Source: Termitomyces sp. T153
Lineage: Eukaryota > Basidiomycota > Agaricomycetes > Agaricales > Lyophyllaceae
Length of the DNA stretch: 64,000 nt
Direction of reading: 5' to 3'
Assembly: GCA_018296165.2 (NCBI GenBank)
Contig: JACKQL020000006.1
Span: forward strand, 1,426,001-1,490,000
The notes beneath the pieces are model-generated. The model saw only the letters and a list, made by a program, of their open reading frames with translations, was not told the DNA's origin and searched no databases. Numbering within the stretch: the stretch's first letter is position 1; each line of letters opens with the position of its first letter. Below are positions 12,086 to 24,600 of the stretch, piece by piece. Position numbers and translations under genes: made by a program.

Positions 12086-12219
12086 GCTGGATGGTTTGGA
12101 CTTGGACTGGTTTATATATAGTCTTTGATGACCGGCAATCTCCCGATTGCGGGGAAGTCTGAGAGGGATTTACGACGGCACCGGTCGACGATTCGCTGAG
12201 GGGCCACGTGACCGCCACG
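12086..12219. promoter_or_regulatory. 134-bp bidirectional promoter region
   Basis: The start codons of the P450 (minus) and the secreted glycoprotein (plus) lie only 134 bp apart. The gap holds a TATATAAA box reading on the minus strand (12112-12119), placed to serve the P450, and a CACGTG E-box at 12205-12210 just before the plus-strand ATG. Shared control of the two genes is inference. Confidence 0.5.
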
Positions 12220-13715
12220 ATGCTTTCCCTCGCCGTCCTCGCGCTGCCCCTCGCTGTCCGCGCACAGACCCACAGCGCAACCTTCCTGCCCTCGGATGCC
12301 CCCGACCACTCTGAGCAGGGCCAAGCAGGCACAAACAGATGCGGCACCGCCTTCAACCAGACTTCCAGCTGCCAGAACGCGTTCAGCAAGTCATCATTCT
12401 TCTCCGCCCTTTTTGATCGCTCACCGTCCTTCTCCCGCCCGCCAGTCAATTCAATCACCGACTGGTGCATTTGGGCTCCGCCGTCTCCCGGCCCCGACGC
12501 CGTCATCGGCAACACCGAGCGCATCGAGGTCGCCTGGTGCACAAAGGTCACTTCCTTCCTTCTCCGCCTCAATCATTCCAACTCCATCCCAGAACGGCAC
12601 CGGCACCCGCCTCATCCCAGACGGCGCCATCACGGGGGCCCATTTCGTCCAGACCCCCGATTTCGTGCAAGTCACCGGCGTGGGCAACCTCACCTTTGTC
12701 AACGTCCCCGCAGGCGACCAAGGCGTAAGTCCCTCTCTCCCTGACTAGTACCCACCTCACCTCGAGCTGCAGGGCGAGGTACGTACATTCTCCTTATGTC
12801 ATGTAATATTCATCCCGGAACCATGCTTGACAGCTCGACCCTCATGGCCAAGACGGCAACGGTTCGTTCTTTTCCCCTGGCCTTCTTCTCTCTCTAACTC
12901 CTATCAGGCAACCCAATAGGCGGCCTCGTATTCTCCTCCGCATTCGGGCAGCTCGAGCAAATCTTTGAATGGACGGTGCGCCCTCTCTAACCAAATAACC
13001 CCATTCAACTAAACTTTCCTCCCCGCGCCACAGAACTTTGTATCCGACTCCCAATTCTGCTTCCGCGCATGTAAACCCGCGCCCATGGCCCCCACCTGGT
13101 GCCAGGTCCGTTCTCCTTCTTCGCAAGGACGCCCCACCTAACGCGCCACAGCACATCTACGACACCATGGGATGTAACTGGAACATGCCTGCTAATTACG
13201 ACGCCGGCGTCTTTGAGCAGTGTATGGGGGATAGCGGTCAGGTACGTGCTGGGGGTGTATACATCCACCTACTAACCCTCTACACAGCCAATGGGCGTCT
13301 ACGGCACCTCTACGTTCTTCCAAGGCGAGCCCTCTACGCCCCCCGCCCACCCCATCCCCCCGTCCAGCGAATGCACCCCCATAAGCACAATTGCCAATGG
13401 GATAGTAGCAATCACGACCAGTGCGAGTCTGACGGTGAGCTTATTTTTCCACTGGTAGATCCGTCCCGATACATTGGCCCCAATTTCAATAACTTACGCC
13501 AGCAACATAACACCAATGCTAATTTTTCTCACCAGAATTCGGGCTTATCTACGCGAGCTTCTAGCACGGGGGGCACGGCAACGGCAACGCAAGCTTCTAC
13601 CGGTGCGAGTCCAACGGGCACGAATGCAGCGGACGCAGCTATCGCTTCTCGCCCTGCCCATGTGATCCGGGCCGTGGTGCTGGCCGTTTTCATTTCGGCT
13701 CTGCAGCTGCTTTGA
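12220..13715 (+). CDS. Secreted macrophage-activating-glycoprotein-like GPI protein
   Basis: The ATG at 12220 starts a signal peptide (MLSLAVLALPLAVRAQ). The chain then follows the pattern of the basidiomycete proteins annotated as macrophage-activating glycoprotein: CWAPP-type Cys block (DWCIWAPP), IGNTERIEVAWCTK, the LIPDGAITGAHFVQTPDFVQVTG strand region, LDPHGQDGNGNPIGGLVF, then QHIYDTMGCNWNMPANYDAG and QPMGVYGTSTFFQGE. The C-terminus is Ser/Thr/Ala-rich and ends in a hydrophobic tail (VIRAVVLAVFISALQLL), as for a GPI anchor. About six short introns interrupt it, one after WCTK and one before QPMGVYG. A 45-60-nt segment near 12390-12445 that looks intron-like stays in frame and may be retained or mis-read. 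Cell-wall or surface role; exact function unknown. Confidence 0.75.
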
Positions 13716-15019
13716 GGTGATGCTCGCGTGTCCATGCCTAGAGCTGGCGGCTCCCAGGCTTCCGTGTTCGGACAACTGCTCCATATCAAGCTCCACATCA
13801 AACCTCAGACTTAAACCCAACTTTCAAAAGAATAGGAAATTTTTCTGGTGCCTGAAACTTTGTTATACTCACCATCTTGTTTTTCTCCTTTGCTTGCATC
13901 TTACTTACTTACCCATACCCTGCACCCTTTTGGTGCTATATACCACATGTACTCTTGCTATATTCTTGGCCTCTCGGATGGATATGGATGGATGGATAAC
14001 GGACTTGGTGATGCGGACGTGGAGCTTTTTCAATCTATCAGGAATCATCTGCTTTTGTTTAAATTTGCTACATAGCCCTGTGACATTTTCAATCTGTACG
14101 TTCTCTTGTCAATATACCAATCTGTACGTTACGGATGAACGACCTTGCGAAATTTTGTGTCTCTTTTTTTTGGGGGGGGGAAGATTCTTCGTTGATACAA
14201 TGTCCCTAATGTAAGTACTTGTACTTGTCCAAGCATTCTTCTAAGCTTTGGTGCCTCATCCACCATCCACGCTTCTTTTCTCGCTTACCTTGCATCAAAT
14301 ATAACTGTAACTGTAACTGTAGTCTGTACATATCAATCAGTGCCAGATTTCAGATGGGCTTATGACTGACAATATACACAGTGGGGCAGACTAACCGCCA
14401 ACGGTACGACCCAAGCCCAAGTAAGTTCTGCTTGCTTCTGACAGATGTATTCGGAAACTTTCGTCCCACCACTCCAATTCAATAACCCCTGCTGAGCTCT
14501 TCAATACTCCCTCACATGGTAGATTGATGGTATATAGATTGATGTTTGATGGACCAGTACAGTACAAAGCCCTTCACGTACATATGGAGTTCACACGCGC
14601 CACATATGGAGTTCATCATTGTTGCTTTTCCGGGATATTGAATTTACACCGGTCGGCGCTAGCACTGGCGGCCCGGTACTTACACACATAGTACTACCAC
14701 GCTCGCGCGAAACGCAGTATTAGCGCGTGGTGGATCGTTGTCGATTATCAGATAGGTACGGAAATCTGATCATTGTACATAGAAGAGTTGTCGTCAAGTT
14801 TTCCCAAGCATGAGCATGAGAGGGAATTTTCATAAATAAAACGAACAGATTGAATAGGAGCGTTGTTTGATGATGATCACTCGAGTCGTACATAATTATA
14901 AATGTCCTTTCGTACATCTTTCGACGGTACATCTCATACCTGGTTACTACAAGTACATGGCTTCTTTCTCCTTTCACTATACTCATGATTTGTGTGCGCA
15001 CGAACGATAGCTATCGTCG
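13716..15019. other. Convergent intergenic region
   Basis: Lies between the 3' ends of the glycoprotein gene and the reductase gene. It holds a short (TAACTG)3 microsatellite near 14303-14322, a repeated CATATGGAGTTCA motif at about 14580 and 14602, and T- and G-runs near 14165-14180. No coding frame is convincing. Confidence 0.4.
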
Positions 15020-16641
15020 TCACAAGGGCCGGATGTTGGGGATCGGACCGACGGGGACGACCCTGGTAGGGTTGATCTGCGCGAAAAGGTACATTGTATA
15101 TGAGGAAACAATGAACGATCGGGCGTGTGTAGGAGGTTGTATGATGTGGAAATGAGAAGACGGACTTACCTGGGGATGGGACCAGTAGTAGTGTGTCTTG
15201 ATGTGCTCAAAATTCGTGGAAGACTGGAAGGCGGGGTTGTTCCAGTAAAGCTTCTGCATCCATCTGTATGGTGGGTGAGTGAGTACAGAGGAGACGGGAA
15301 GTGTAGATCAATCGAAGAGGTGGAGGCGTTATCTGTGATAAGCAAAAGGGAAGACGCACTTGTGGATGGCAGGGTATCCGTCACGAATTGTACGGAAGTT
15401 GCACTTGAAGTGACCTACGTAAACTGGATCGAAGCGGATCTGACAGAACGCGCAAACAAATCGGTTTCTTCGTACATAAACAAAGAGAGAAAAAAACATA
15501 CAATTGTCACCCAGAGTCTTATGTCGGCCTCTGTAAGTTTGTCCCCTACGAGGTAGTCCTTCCCAACTAGAAGCTTCTCGGCCCTGTCCAGACCCTCAAA
15601 GACTTCAACAACCGCTTTCTGATACGCTTCCTGGCTCGTCGCAAATCCTGCTCGATAGACTCCGTCTAAAAGGAGATCCATTCAGGTATTCCACACAGGG
15701 ACTTATCAATCGAACTGACTGTTAATATTAGGATAGATCCACGCGTTGAGCTCGTCAATTTGGGCACGAAGATTCGCCGGATAGTAATCAAGAGCCGCCT
15801 TGTCGGAAGGGACCAAATGGTTAAAAGCCGTATTGAAGATCCGGATAATTTCCGAGCTTTCATTATTAACAATCATATGTGTTTTCTTGTCCCACAAAAC
15901 GGGAACAGTAAACCTGTTAAGATATATACGTAAATCAAAAGCACTAAAGTACGGATTTACGCGCAACGAACCTGCCTCGGTACTCTGGGTCAGCTTTCAG
16001 GTAGAGATCCTTGACGTGCTCCGCATTGTACAGAGGATCAACATCGGTATCCGGAAAAGAATCGACGTTCGCAAAGGGCCATCCTTGGGCGCCCATACGG
16101 GGAGACACCACAGTCACCGCTTGAAAACTTGAATATCAGCACACGAAGCGTTGAATTAACTACCGATAGTAATAAGACTTCTCACGGATGATATCCTCCA
16201 GGCCCTTCAACTTGCGTACGATCAAAGTTCTTGTGGCCCAAGCTAGAAAAAAGGAGTCAATGTTCCATATGTGTCCAAACTACGTAACCATCAAGAGGGA
16301 ACCCTCACGGCAGGCGTATGAAACGTAGAGATGATAGCGATCTGAGAAGATGGAATAGAATCAGAAAAGGATTACAAGAATCGAAAGTAAGGATCATGCA
16401 TACCAAGCTCCGGCTCAAAGCGACCACCCTTTTCGATGATGCTCCGGAACGAAGCATCTGCGCGTTTGAAACTCCCGTCAGGATCGGCCTTCATCTTCGC
16501 AATGTCAGATTGCAGAGCATGGTCTTTGGTGGCCATAAGTGCGGGGTTGTTGTAATTTGTTAGTAAGCGCGGGGAGGCTCGTGATTCAGGCAACCTTGTG
16601 CCTGAACCAGTACCATTTGTACTTGTTTGTAATCTATCCAT
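15020..16641 (-). CDS. Glutathionyl-hydroquinone reductase (GST Xi/omega-like, ECM4/YqjG family)
   Basis: Spliced gene ending at the TGA at 15020. The N-terminal exon contains [20 protein letters not shown], the family's characteristic pre-thioredoxin segment. The catalytic motif [17 protein letters not shown] follows, with the nucleophilic Cys in CPWA. Further on come [23 protein letters not shown], the glutathione-site stretch [23 protein letters not shown] (VPVLWD, ESSEI), and the helical domain with [20 protein letters not shown] and [14 protein letters not shown]. About eight exons; one intron falls inside the CPWA codon block, two bases after the Cys codon start. Start is uncertain: ATG at 16641 or, matching the usual family N-terminus better, ATG at 16536. 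The enzymes reduce glutathionyl-hydroquinones to free hydroquinones in the cytosol, which links it with quinone and lignin-aromatic turnover, as does the nearby CYP53. Confidence 0.88.
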
Positions 16642-17118
16642 GTTGGCTCGCACTGGGAGTGAGGGAGATGGAGGAAGGGAGTGGATGGAGCCGGAGTTCC
16701 TTTTGGTGAAGGCCTAATCAGACCATTCTGTGTACTTGCGAGCAAATATGAATTTATTTGGTCGCCCTTGCTCTCTCGCACGGATCCCGAGAGGAAAACC
16801 GCACTCAAGCCGGCACGGGCGAAGTAATTATGAGACAAGTGCTATGAAAAGAAAAGAAAGAGACAAGACGAGAGGGGTAAGTGGATACGAGGGGTTGAGA
16901 AACAAAAAGCCGAGTCCGATGGACTGACGAGCTCTGTGTGAGTAGGGAAAGGAAGCAGGACGTAGGCAACACAAACCTGAATGGAAACAGGTTCCAGTGC
17001 CAGCAGTGTCTGCACCCTAAAAACTCTGCCCCATTTGAGGGCTAGACCATCCTGCCCACTTGGTACAGAGGTTAATAGTGGTTTCACAAAATGATGTCTA
17101 CATGGTGTTTGTAGTGAT
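16642..17118. other. Left border of the transposon island
   Basis: Promoter side of the reductase gene, then a change in composition near 16.97 kb, where GTTCCAGTGCCAGCAG (also at about 4635) begins. The following AT-rich leader probably belongs to the LINE fragment. No gene seen. Confidence 0.4.
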
Positions 17119-17890
17119 TTGAAAATTCCAAAGATCAGAATATATAGAAAATATCAAGTTTTCATTCTGTCAACAAAAAAATATGTGGCAACAAGCACCA
17201 GCAACTCAACACAGGCAGATGAGAATGAAGCCCCAGAACAAATGTCCCCAGGTGAGTGGATGAGACAGATCCATCTGAGTGATGACCCAAATGAGCAAGC
17301 TCTAGGTGATGACCCTCCTCGACCAACACTACCAAGGAAAGGAAAATCAAAGAGGGGAGCCATAAGAATTGCCTCTCTGAGCATGAAAGGAGGAGGATCA
17401 GAGTCTACACAAAATAAATGGCTGGAGATATGCCAGTTGATGAGAGGGAGAAAGATTGACATATTGGCAGTTTACACCTGAGTGGAGAGAAGGCCTAAAC
17501 ACACTCTTTGAATGCAGGATGAAACTAATATCCAGTATTGGCAAAGAACATCCAAATGGGTTGCCTTCATTCTGAAGAAAGACACTCTAAGATGGAGCCC
17601 CAGTTTGATTTTGTGCAACCCTATACATTTGCCCCACTTCTTTGGATCCGGAACTTGTCTGCCTTCATTCTGAAGAAAGACACTCTGAGATGGAACCCCA
17701 GTTTGATTTTGTGCAACCCTATACATTTGCCTCACTTCTTTGGATCCAGAACTTGTCATTGATTCAAGTCCTCACACTTTATTGGCTTGCAGTGGAGAAG
17801 TCTTATATGACTGAATTATTGGTCTTTGGGACAGGATGGCAAAAGACCTAACTTGGAGGCAAAGGATGCTTTTCATGACTACTTGATCTT
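17119..17890 (+). pseudogene. Fragment of a LINE endonuclease ORF
   Basis: The frame at 17119-17481 shows a Pro/Lys-rich lead and then the start of an endonuclease/exonuclease/phosphatase fold as in non-LTR retrotransposons: IRIASLSMKGGGSESTQNKW followed by MRGRKIDILAV (the usual N-Met-x-G-Gly start and the DILAxQET strand). The conserved QETH catalytic Glu stretch is lost: the frame turns to VYT and stops. A later piece (VAFILKKDTLRWSPS) matches the next strand of this domain but is tandemly duplicated and out of frame. No reverse transcriptase follows, so this is a 5' fragment. Plus strand, unlike the large LINE further right, and a different family by sequence. Confidence 0.6.
17563..17758. 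repeat. 98-bp tandem duplication inside the LINE fragment
   Basis: The segment starting GCCTTCATTCTGAAGAAAGA at 17563 recurs at 17661 with a handful of transitions, giving two adjacent copies of 98 bp. It duplicates the VAFILKKDTLRW part of the endonuclease region, confirming rearrangement after the element died. Confidence 0.8.
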
Positions 17891-18342
17891 TAAGTGGCAT
17901 GAACCAGAGCAGACCAAAACCCTCACTGCAAAATGTGTGGAATGACAGTGTACATTATCTGTATATGAATCAAAATATAGTTTGTGAGGAAATCTTTCAC
18001 TGAAGATAGGTGGTTTCCCTGTGCAACCATTCAGAAGAACTCTACTGTTTTTTGGCTGGTTGAAATGACCACAATGAACTTGTCCTCATAGTCATTGAAA
18101 GTTCAATTTTGACATTATATGCAGGATTCTACCTGATTATACCTCATTCAATTTTGGTCCTGACAAGGTATCAGGAGATTTTCTGACAAATGCTGCTATA
18201 GTATGGTAAATACTCAAGTTGGACAAAAACAATTATGCACCAAGACAAAGACACAATCCATTTGACCACAATTTCTGCAAGAAGTTTCTACAAAAAGTGC
18301 ATCCTTGAAGATCTGAAATGAAACAACAACTTGGTATTTATC

Positions 18343-20215
18343 CTAGGCAAATAAGTAAGATATCATTCCAATATCGTGTGCCTCCAGAATGAGCTTCCCA
18401 CCTTGAACCTCTTTTGGATGCTTTATTGTTTTGCAGTTCAGTCTGATAGGATATCAAACTTCTCCAGCACATCCCCCCCAGTTGAAATCAATTAAATGAA
18501 CCTGTACGTCATCGGAATTAAGGGAGGCAGGATCAATGAGAATGTTAGCAGCTCATATATCACCATGCACGAATCCATTTTGATGAAGTGTTTGAACAAT
18601 TATTTGCACCTTGTTTTCCACCTTTTTTTGCAGTTCTGTTGATGATGGATAACAATGAAGGATGTGGTATTTTGACTGGTCCATGATAACCACTTTCCAC
18701 CCTCCGGGAATCTCAATGATTTTCTGCAACTTTGGTGCCATTTGATGCATCACAAGGAATTTATGTGTGTCCGCGGAATACTCATGTTGTGTAAATTTGA
18801 CGATACACTCTCTGAGATCAGGTTGGTCAGAAGTGGCAGTGAAGAGCAACTTGTCTGTTTCAAGTTGCACGGTATATTTCAGACGGACTTCTTGGTTATT
18901 GTCATTACAATATGATGTTAGGTATGGGTATCGGGGAATGACTTGGTTAGATCGCTCGGCAGGGCCAATTGTGGATTCGAGAAGTGTGTAATGTGCTTGA
19001 ATAAGATGAATGGCTTCCATTAGCACATCCAAAGTAGCCGCCACCTCGTATTGTGCATGTAATTCCTTCCAATTGGCAATTAAGTCAATGCCTCAACATA
19101 AGGGCTCAACTTTGACATGCTGTCCATCCCAAATAATGGCATAGAAGCTGAGTTTTGACCCTGACTATCCTATGAGACAGTGTGTACTGATGGAGGCATA
19201 CTTACCTGAATGGATGACAAGAATAGAGGGTAAACACGTAGTTTGATTACCAAACTCAGGCAGTGCACGCTCAAAAAAGTTAACATAATATAATGCCGCT
19301 TGGAACATGGCAGATCCATCTTCATTTTGACACTCTTGTATTGCTGCTAGTATGACCTTGAAGGCGAGGTGTCCATCCGTAATGTATTCAGTATTGCCTA
19401 TCTTCTCTGCATGAAACTGTAAACCCAGGCACTCGGAGAAAACCTTCGCAATTGCTTCCCTCTGAAGGGCTTCCTCTGGATACCACTCACATCCAACTTG
19501 TGTAAGTTGTATAAGGCAGTTCATAGCCTTATCTGAGGGGGGTTGTTTGCAACGATCTCTGAAGATCCCGAAGGCATGTTTGTATAGTACAATAGGGATA
19601 GTACTGGTCTCATAGGGCTGGTTGACAGTGATCAATTTGTCCTTGCTGACAACGTTCTGAAAATTGGTAGGCCGAGCCAGAGATGAGGGGGCGATGTCAG
19701 TTACTGTTTTCAAGTGTTTTATGAGTGTTGTGGTGTCATCTTCCTCACGTTGATGTTTTTTCTGCAAGTTGACTATGGAAAGATATATAAGAGGGGTTCA
19801 TGTATAGGCAAAAGGACTGATACTCTACTGTGTGGAACTTGCAAGATAATCTGGAGAAAGTCCTTGTTAGGAGCTGTGTTCCAGTACTCAGAAATGTCAT
19901 AAGATTCCTTGAGGTCCTTGATATCATTACTATTTTCATTGAATGAGAGACCATCAATGATCTTTGCCACAGCGCTAATGTCAATGTCCTTGGTGGGCTT
20001 CCAGAGTCTCATAGACACCATATTGCATGCAAGTGCTCATGGATTGTGGGACTGAATTGCTTCTTTTAACGCAAAGATACTTGCATCAGAACAGACTTGA
20101 ATGATGGAATAGAAAGTCCTGGGTAGGAGTTTGCCTTTTCCATTGACAGGGCATAAGCTAGTAACCACTTTGTATGCATCAGAGGTTGTTTCAGTTGTTT
20201 TATAACATCAAACCT
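18343..20215 (-). pseudogene. Broken Crinkler (CRN)-like protein kinase
   Basis: Read on the minus strand, the N-terminal part resembles the ubiquitin-like Crinkler module: SLCPVNGKGKLL, FALKEAIQSHNP, MRLWKPTKDIDISAVAKI and a NKDFLQIILQVP end. A middle domain follows (19165-19767), then a kinase-like lobe with KFTQHEYSADTHKFLVMHQM, the catalytic-loop motif HGDI-x-AANILID and a metal-site segment LIDFNWGG. A plausible intron (GTAAGT to CATAG) lies at about 19165-19205. In-frame TGA stops at 20037, 19093, 18553 and 18454 (low coordinates) each sit where Arg is expected, including directly after HGDI. The gene ends at a TAG at 18343. Upstream start not found. In the oomycete and fungal CRN families such N-termini precede kinase or nuclease domains; whether this copy was an effector is inference. 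Confidence 0.65.
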
Positions 20216-20413
20216 CAAAGTTGATCAATATGTCACATGCTACTGTTGTCACAATGAGGGGCATCTCACAACTTGTGGTAGCATGGCTGTTGCAGCAGGA
20301 ACGTGCACAGGTGAGGAACAGACCATAACTGGAAGGTGAGTGGATAGCTGGTAGTGTTCATGCACACTGGAGGGGTGCGGTGGCTCAGCTGGCACCATCG
20401 TGTCCCAAAGCGG

Positions 20414-21484
20414 TGATGAGCCCCAGTTATTGCTGAGCACCATTTTCAGCATTTTTGGCATTGCGGACTTAGTGGCAGCTGACTACTTTGTATTTGGCAC
20501 AAGTCACAACACTCAGCACACGGGACCGAGCCCGAGGGTTGGACTAAAGCACGAGACTCTAGCAACCACAAGAATTATTGAGCACGAGAAATATCACGAG
20601 GAGTCTGGAACTTGGGCCTAGATCATCAAGGCCTAGACCCCCCCTAGCAATGATTCTTAGCGACCCTAGCGATCCTGGCGACAAAATGGCATTCTCCTAC
20701 CATATATGGACAAATTATCAGATGCATACCTTTTTACTAGCAGTTTGTTTGCCGAGCTTACCCACATACTTGAATGGCATCTATGCTTCAGGTGTTGACA
20801 TCAGACTTGTTTCTTTTGGCTTTATTAGCAATTAGGCATTGCCAAGACTTTGCCTATGATGTTTCACTTAGTTACCGACTGACGCCTTGTATGCACCATA
20901 AGCACAGTGACAGATGCCGTCACTAGTACTTATTTGTTTACTTTCACATAGCTATACTTTGAAATGTATAAATACTGACTGTACATATACACTAAAGAAC
21001 AGAAGAACAGAGAACCCCCTTCAGAGTTGACTAGCTGCTCTCTCTCAAAGCCTACCAGCTTGAGATTTCACTTTGCCTTTCTTTCCCTTATTTCATCTTT
21101 GACTCTGGCTTAGTGACGAGCCTCCTTGACTTCGACTTTGACTTAGTTGGGTACCAACTACAGGTGCCTATTTGCGTTAATTCGACTTAGCAATGCTAGC
21201 GACTCTGGCTAGTGACTAGTTCACATTTGTCCCCTGGTTTCAATCCTTCCCTTACCATCTTCTCTCTCCCTACTCTCCTCACCACCGTTACAACAACCTC
21301 AGCTGGCGATAGCGACTTCTTTCTACTTCACCCCACATCTCAACTTTTGCTCTAGTTCTCTGGGACGGTTACTGATTCGCCCTCAACTATTAACTTCCTA
21401 CTGCCAGCTACCCTATCTAGTGACTAGTGTTCGGTCCTCTCTCTAGGTTTCCTGCACGGCACTAGGCGGCATAGGAGCACATCA
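20414..21484 (+). repeat. 5' LTR of Gypsy-1
   Basis: 1071 bp, TGATG...CATCA termini. A TATAAATA box lies at 20967-20974. It differs from the 3' LTR mainly by C/T and G/A changes, many at CpG sites in one or the other copy. Confidence 0.9.
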
Positions 21485-21504
21485 TTTTGGAGCCCACCGC
21501 AAGG
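21485..21504 (+). promoter_or_regulatory. Primer-binding site of Gypsy-1
   Basis: Directly after the 5' LTR, TTTTGGAGCCCACCGCAAGG contains the TGG that pairs with a tRNA 3' CCA. The second Gypsy family has nearly the same sequence (TGGAGCCCACCACAAGG at 35773). The tRNA is not identified. Confidence 0.55.
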
Positions 21505-21619
21505 GCCTTTGAAGTTAACCATTCTGCCAGAAACCAGAGCTCAAGTGAAATGTTGCTTGGAAAACCTTGTCAAATCACCTCCGCCTTCATTTTTGACCCC
21601 TCAGCATTCTTTGCCAGCA

Positions 21620-24600
21620 ACCCACCCTTGACCTCTTGCTGATGAACTTGAAGCTGCTAAAAACCTTTGTGATGTTAGCAATATCCTTGCCGATTTTCTG
21701 GGCGCCTTTATCAAGAGTTTCCTCGATGCACCACTTTCACCTTTGACCCCGACAGATTCATTCTTTTTCCCAGAAGCCCAATCTATCCCTTCTTTGCCAA
21801 CTAACCCCCTTCCTTCGCTAAACCTGACAATTGCTAATATGAACAACGACCCCGCCACTAGGCATGCTAGAATGCCGCTGTTCAATGACACAACTGCATC
21901 TAAATGGGATGAGAGTTGCCCTAGGGAACTCCCCCAATACTTCAAGGAACTGGAATATCTCTTTGCTAACTGTGGCATTGCTGACGACACACAGAAGAAG
22001 GAATATGTGGCTCGATATGTCTCTTATGACACAGCAGAAACCTGGCTTGGCTTACCTGAATTTGGCGACAACATTATTATCAGAAACAATGCTCCTTGAC
22101 CATACACTTACCAGGAATGGAAAGCGGCAGTGCTTAGGTTGTACCCTGGCACTGATGCTAGTGCTTGTTATAACCTTGGCAACCTGGAACAATTGGTCAA
22201 CCAGACATTCAACAGCAGTTTAGCGACTTTGGGAAGGTTCTCAGACTACTACAGGGACTTCCAATGTATTGCAAGATGGTTACTTGCTGAAGGTAAACTC
22301 TATTGTAACGAGGATTGTCGCTTGTTCCAACAAGGTATCCCTATGTCGCTATGGTCCAAAATCATTTGTCGCCTCGAAATCACTCTGCCCGACCACCATC
22401 CTGAGGACCCTTACAATGTTGAACAAGTTTTTGAAGGTGCCAAATGGGTTTTAAAAGGAATGGACACCTCAACGACCAAGACCAGCAATGGCACCAGTGG
22501 TATTCCTTTGCCATTGCCAATCGTTAATGCACCAGCTGCCCCTTCACCTACACCGAAGCAAGAAACTTTGGAATTAGCGACCACTACAGCGATTGTCAGC
22601 ACCTTGGAACATTTGGAAGCTCTTTTGATCAACGGTAACACCCAACCTCGCCAACAGTTTGCTAACAGCACTTGCCACTTTTGCGGTGAAATTGGTCACA
22701 CCATGGTCCAAGGCACGTGTATGAAACTGGAACAAATGATTCAACAGGGTAAGGTCCATTGGAATGCTGAAGGAAAGATTATTTTACCATCAGGCATTAT
22801 GATCCCTAATTATTTTGGCAAGCAACTATACATGGAATGCATCGAGGAATGGCACCGGCTTAACCCAGGACAAATCATTACCAGCAGACTCTCTTCCAAT
22901 GCTAACCCAGACCCCAAGCAAGCGGCTATGCAGCAGTTGCTAATCCATGAGGTAATGCAACAGGACGTTGCCATGGGCCAAGCGCTAAGCAAGGAAGAAT
23001 GGATCGAGGCTTTGGAACGTGAACTCTTTGCACTCAGGTGAAATGGTGAAAAGTTTGATGGCGTACAAGTTTCTCATGCAGCTTATTGACCAGCGAATGT
23101 TACCCCAAAGGCAACACCAATGGCAACCCCCTCGACTAGTGACACCTCGGCAACTTCATCCCCTCTCGATTTGACTCCAGCTCCTGCCGCTAAGCCTGCC
23201 AACATAGGCAAAGCACCTGAACATACAGTCGCTAACAAACAACTGCCCGTCGCTAAGGAACCTGTCGCTCAGCCTCCCATCCATCCATTTTCTGGCATCC
23301 CTAGTCACTACGCCCCCCCCGCTAACAGGAATTTTGCTGCTCCTGACAGAACTAATGATGGCACATATTGAACTATGCCACCCATTTACAACATCAAGCA
23401 ATCCAAGGCAGTTTTTGAATGGGTCTTAAGCACCAAGGTTACAGTATTGGTTGGCAAACCTTGCTCAGTATCACAGGACATTAGGAATCAGTTTAGGACA
23501 GTGGTTACGCCCAAACAATTGGTAGGCGCTAGCACTAATATGGTACAGGACCCCAGCAACATGTTTGAAGATATTTTGCCAACGTTCGCTATTGAAGAAC
23601 CCCAGTTTTTGCTTGGATCCAATGCCAATACCACTAACGGACTTACCTCTGACAAGGCACCATTTGCTTCTGTTGACCCTGTTGAAGCTTATATCAATTT
23701 GCTACCCCATGGAGAAGAGCCTGTTGTGCTCACTGTCACTAAGGATTCCCTGTCACTGCGTACCATAATGATGCTGATTGACAACAAAGAGGAAGTGGAA
23801 TGCATTCATGACAGTGGTTCTCAGATAATTTTGATGTCTGCAGAAATTGCCAGTGACATTGGGCTATCTTATGACCCCAACATTGTGTTAAATATGCAGA
23901 GCACCAATGGTACCATGGATCAATTGCTAGGACTTGCTCGCAACGTACCCTGCACTATTGGTGACATAATGGTTTATCTCCAAATCCACGTTTTATGGTC
24001 TCCCACCTATGACATTCTACTCGGACACCCCTTTGATGTATTAATGCAAAGTATGGTCAACACACTTAGCAACATTGAAACCACCATAACAATCACAGAC
24101 CCCAATACTGGCCAATGGTGCACTATCCCTACCTTTCCACACAGCAAATCCAAAAGAAACAACTGCCAAAATGTTCACTTTGAAACAGAGGCACCCCGTT
24201 GCTTTCATTGCTGAAGGCATTGAAGAAGATAGCAACATAGCAATTGTTATCAGCTATGACCATTCAACTGGTCTAGCAACTTGTATAGCTTCTTGTGACT
24301 TGGACAAAGACGTTTTACTTACCAATTCTGACACACAGACTAATCCCACGCTAGCATACCTTTACACTATGGCTAGCAACATTTCCGATTTGTCCCTTCC
24401 ACCTCGTTCTTATCTTGTTTCTACTGATACATCTAACCCCTTGATTCTTGGACAGACTTTACCACTTGATACATGCGTTACAGACACTACCCCCACCTAC
24501 GTTAACATCCCATTCCCCACTCAATATGTTGCTAATGAACCCCCTAAGCAAAAATGAGTACAGGTCAAGAAGAAGTACAAGCCCGTCACAATGAAAACCA

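Noticed and set aside
11934..12572. 212-codon minus-strand frame across the divergent promoter
   Set aside because: Overlaps the first exons of two well-supported genes in other frames and has no ATG-supported or motif evidence.
14303..14322. (TAACTG)n tract as telomere-like repeat
   Set aside because: Only three units; unit differs from fungal telomere TTAGGG; ordinary microsatellite.
24165..24215. Programmed frameshift between protease and RT of Gypsy-1
   Set aside because: No slippery heptamer recognised and the element has many other lesions; a simple indel is more likely.
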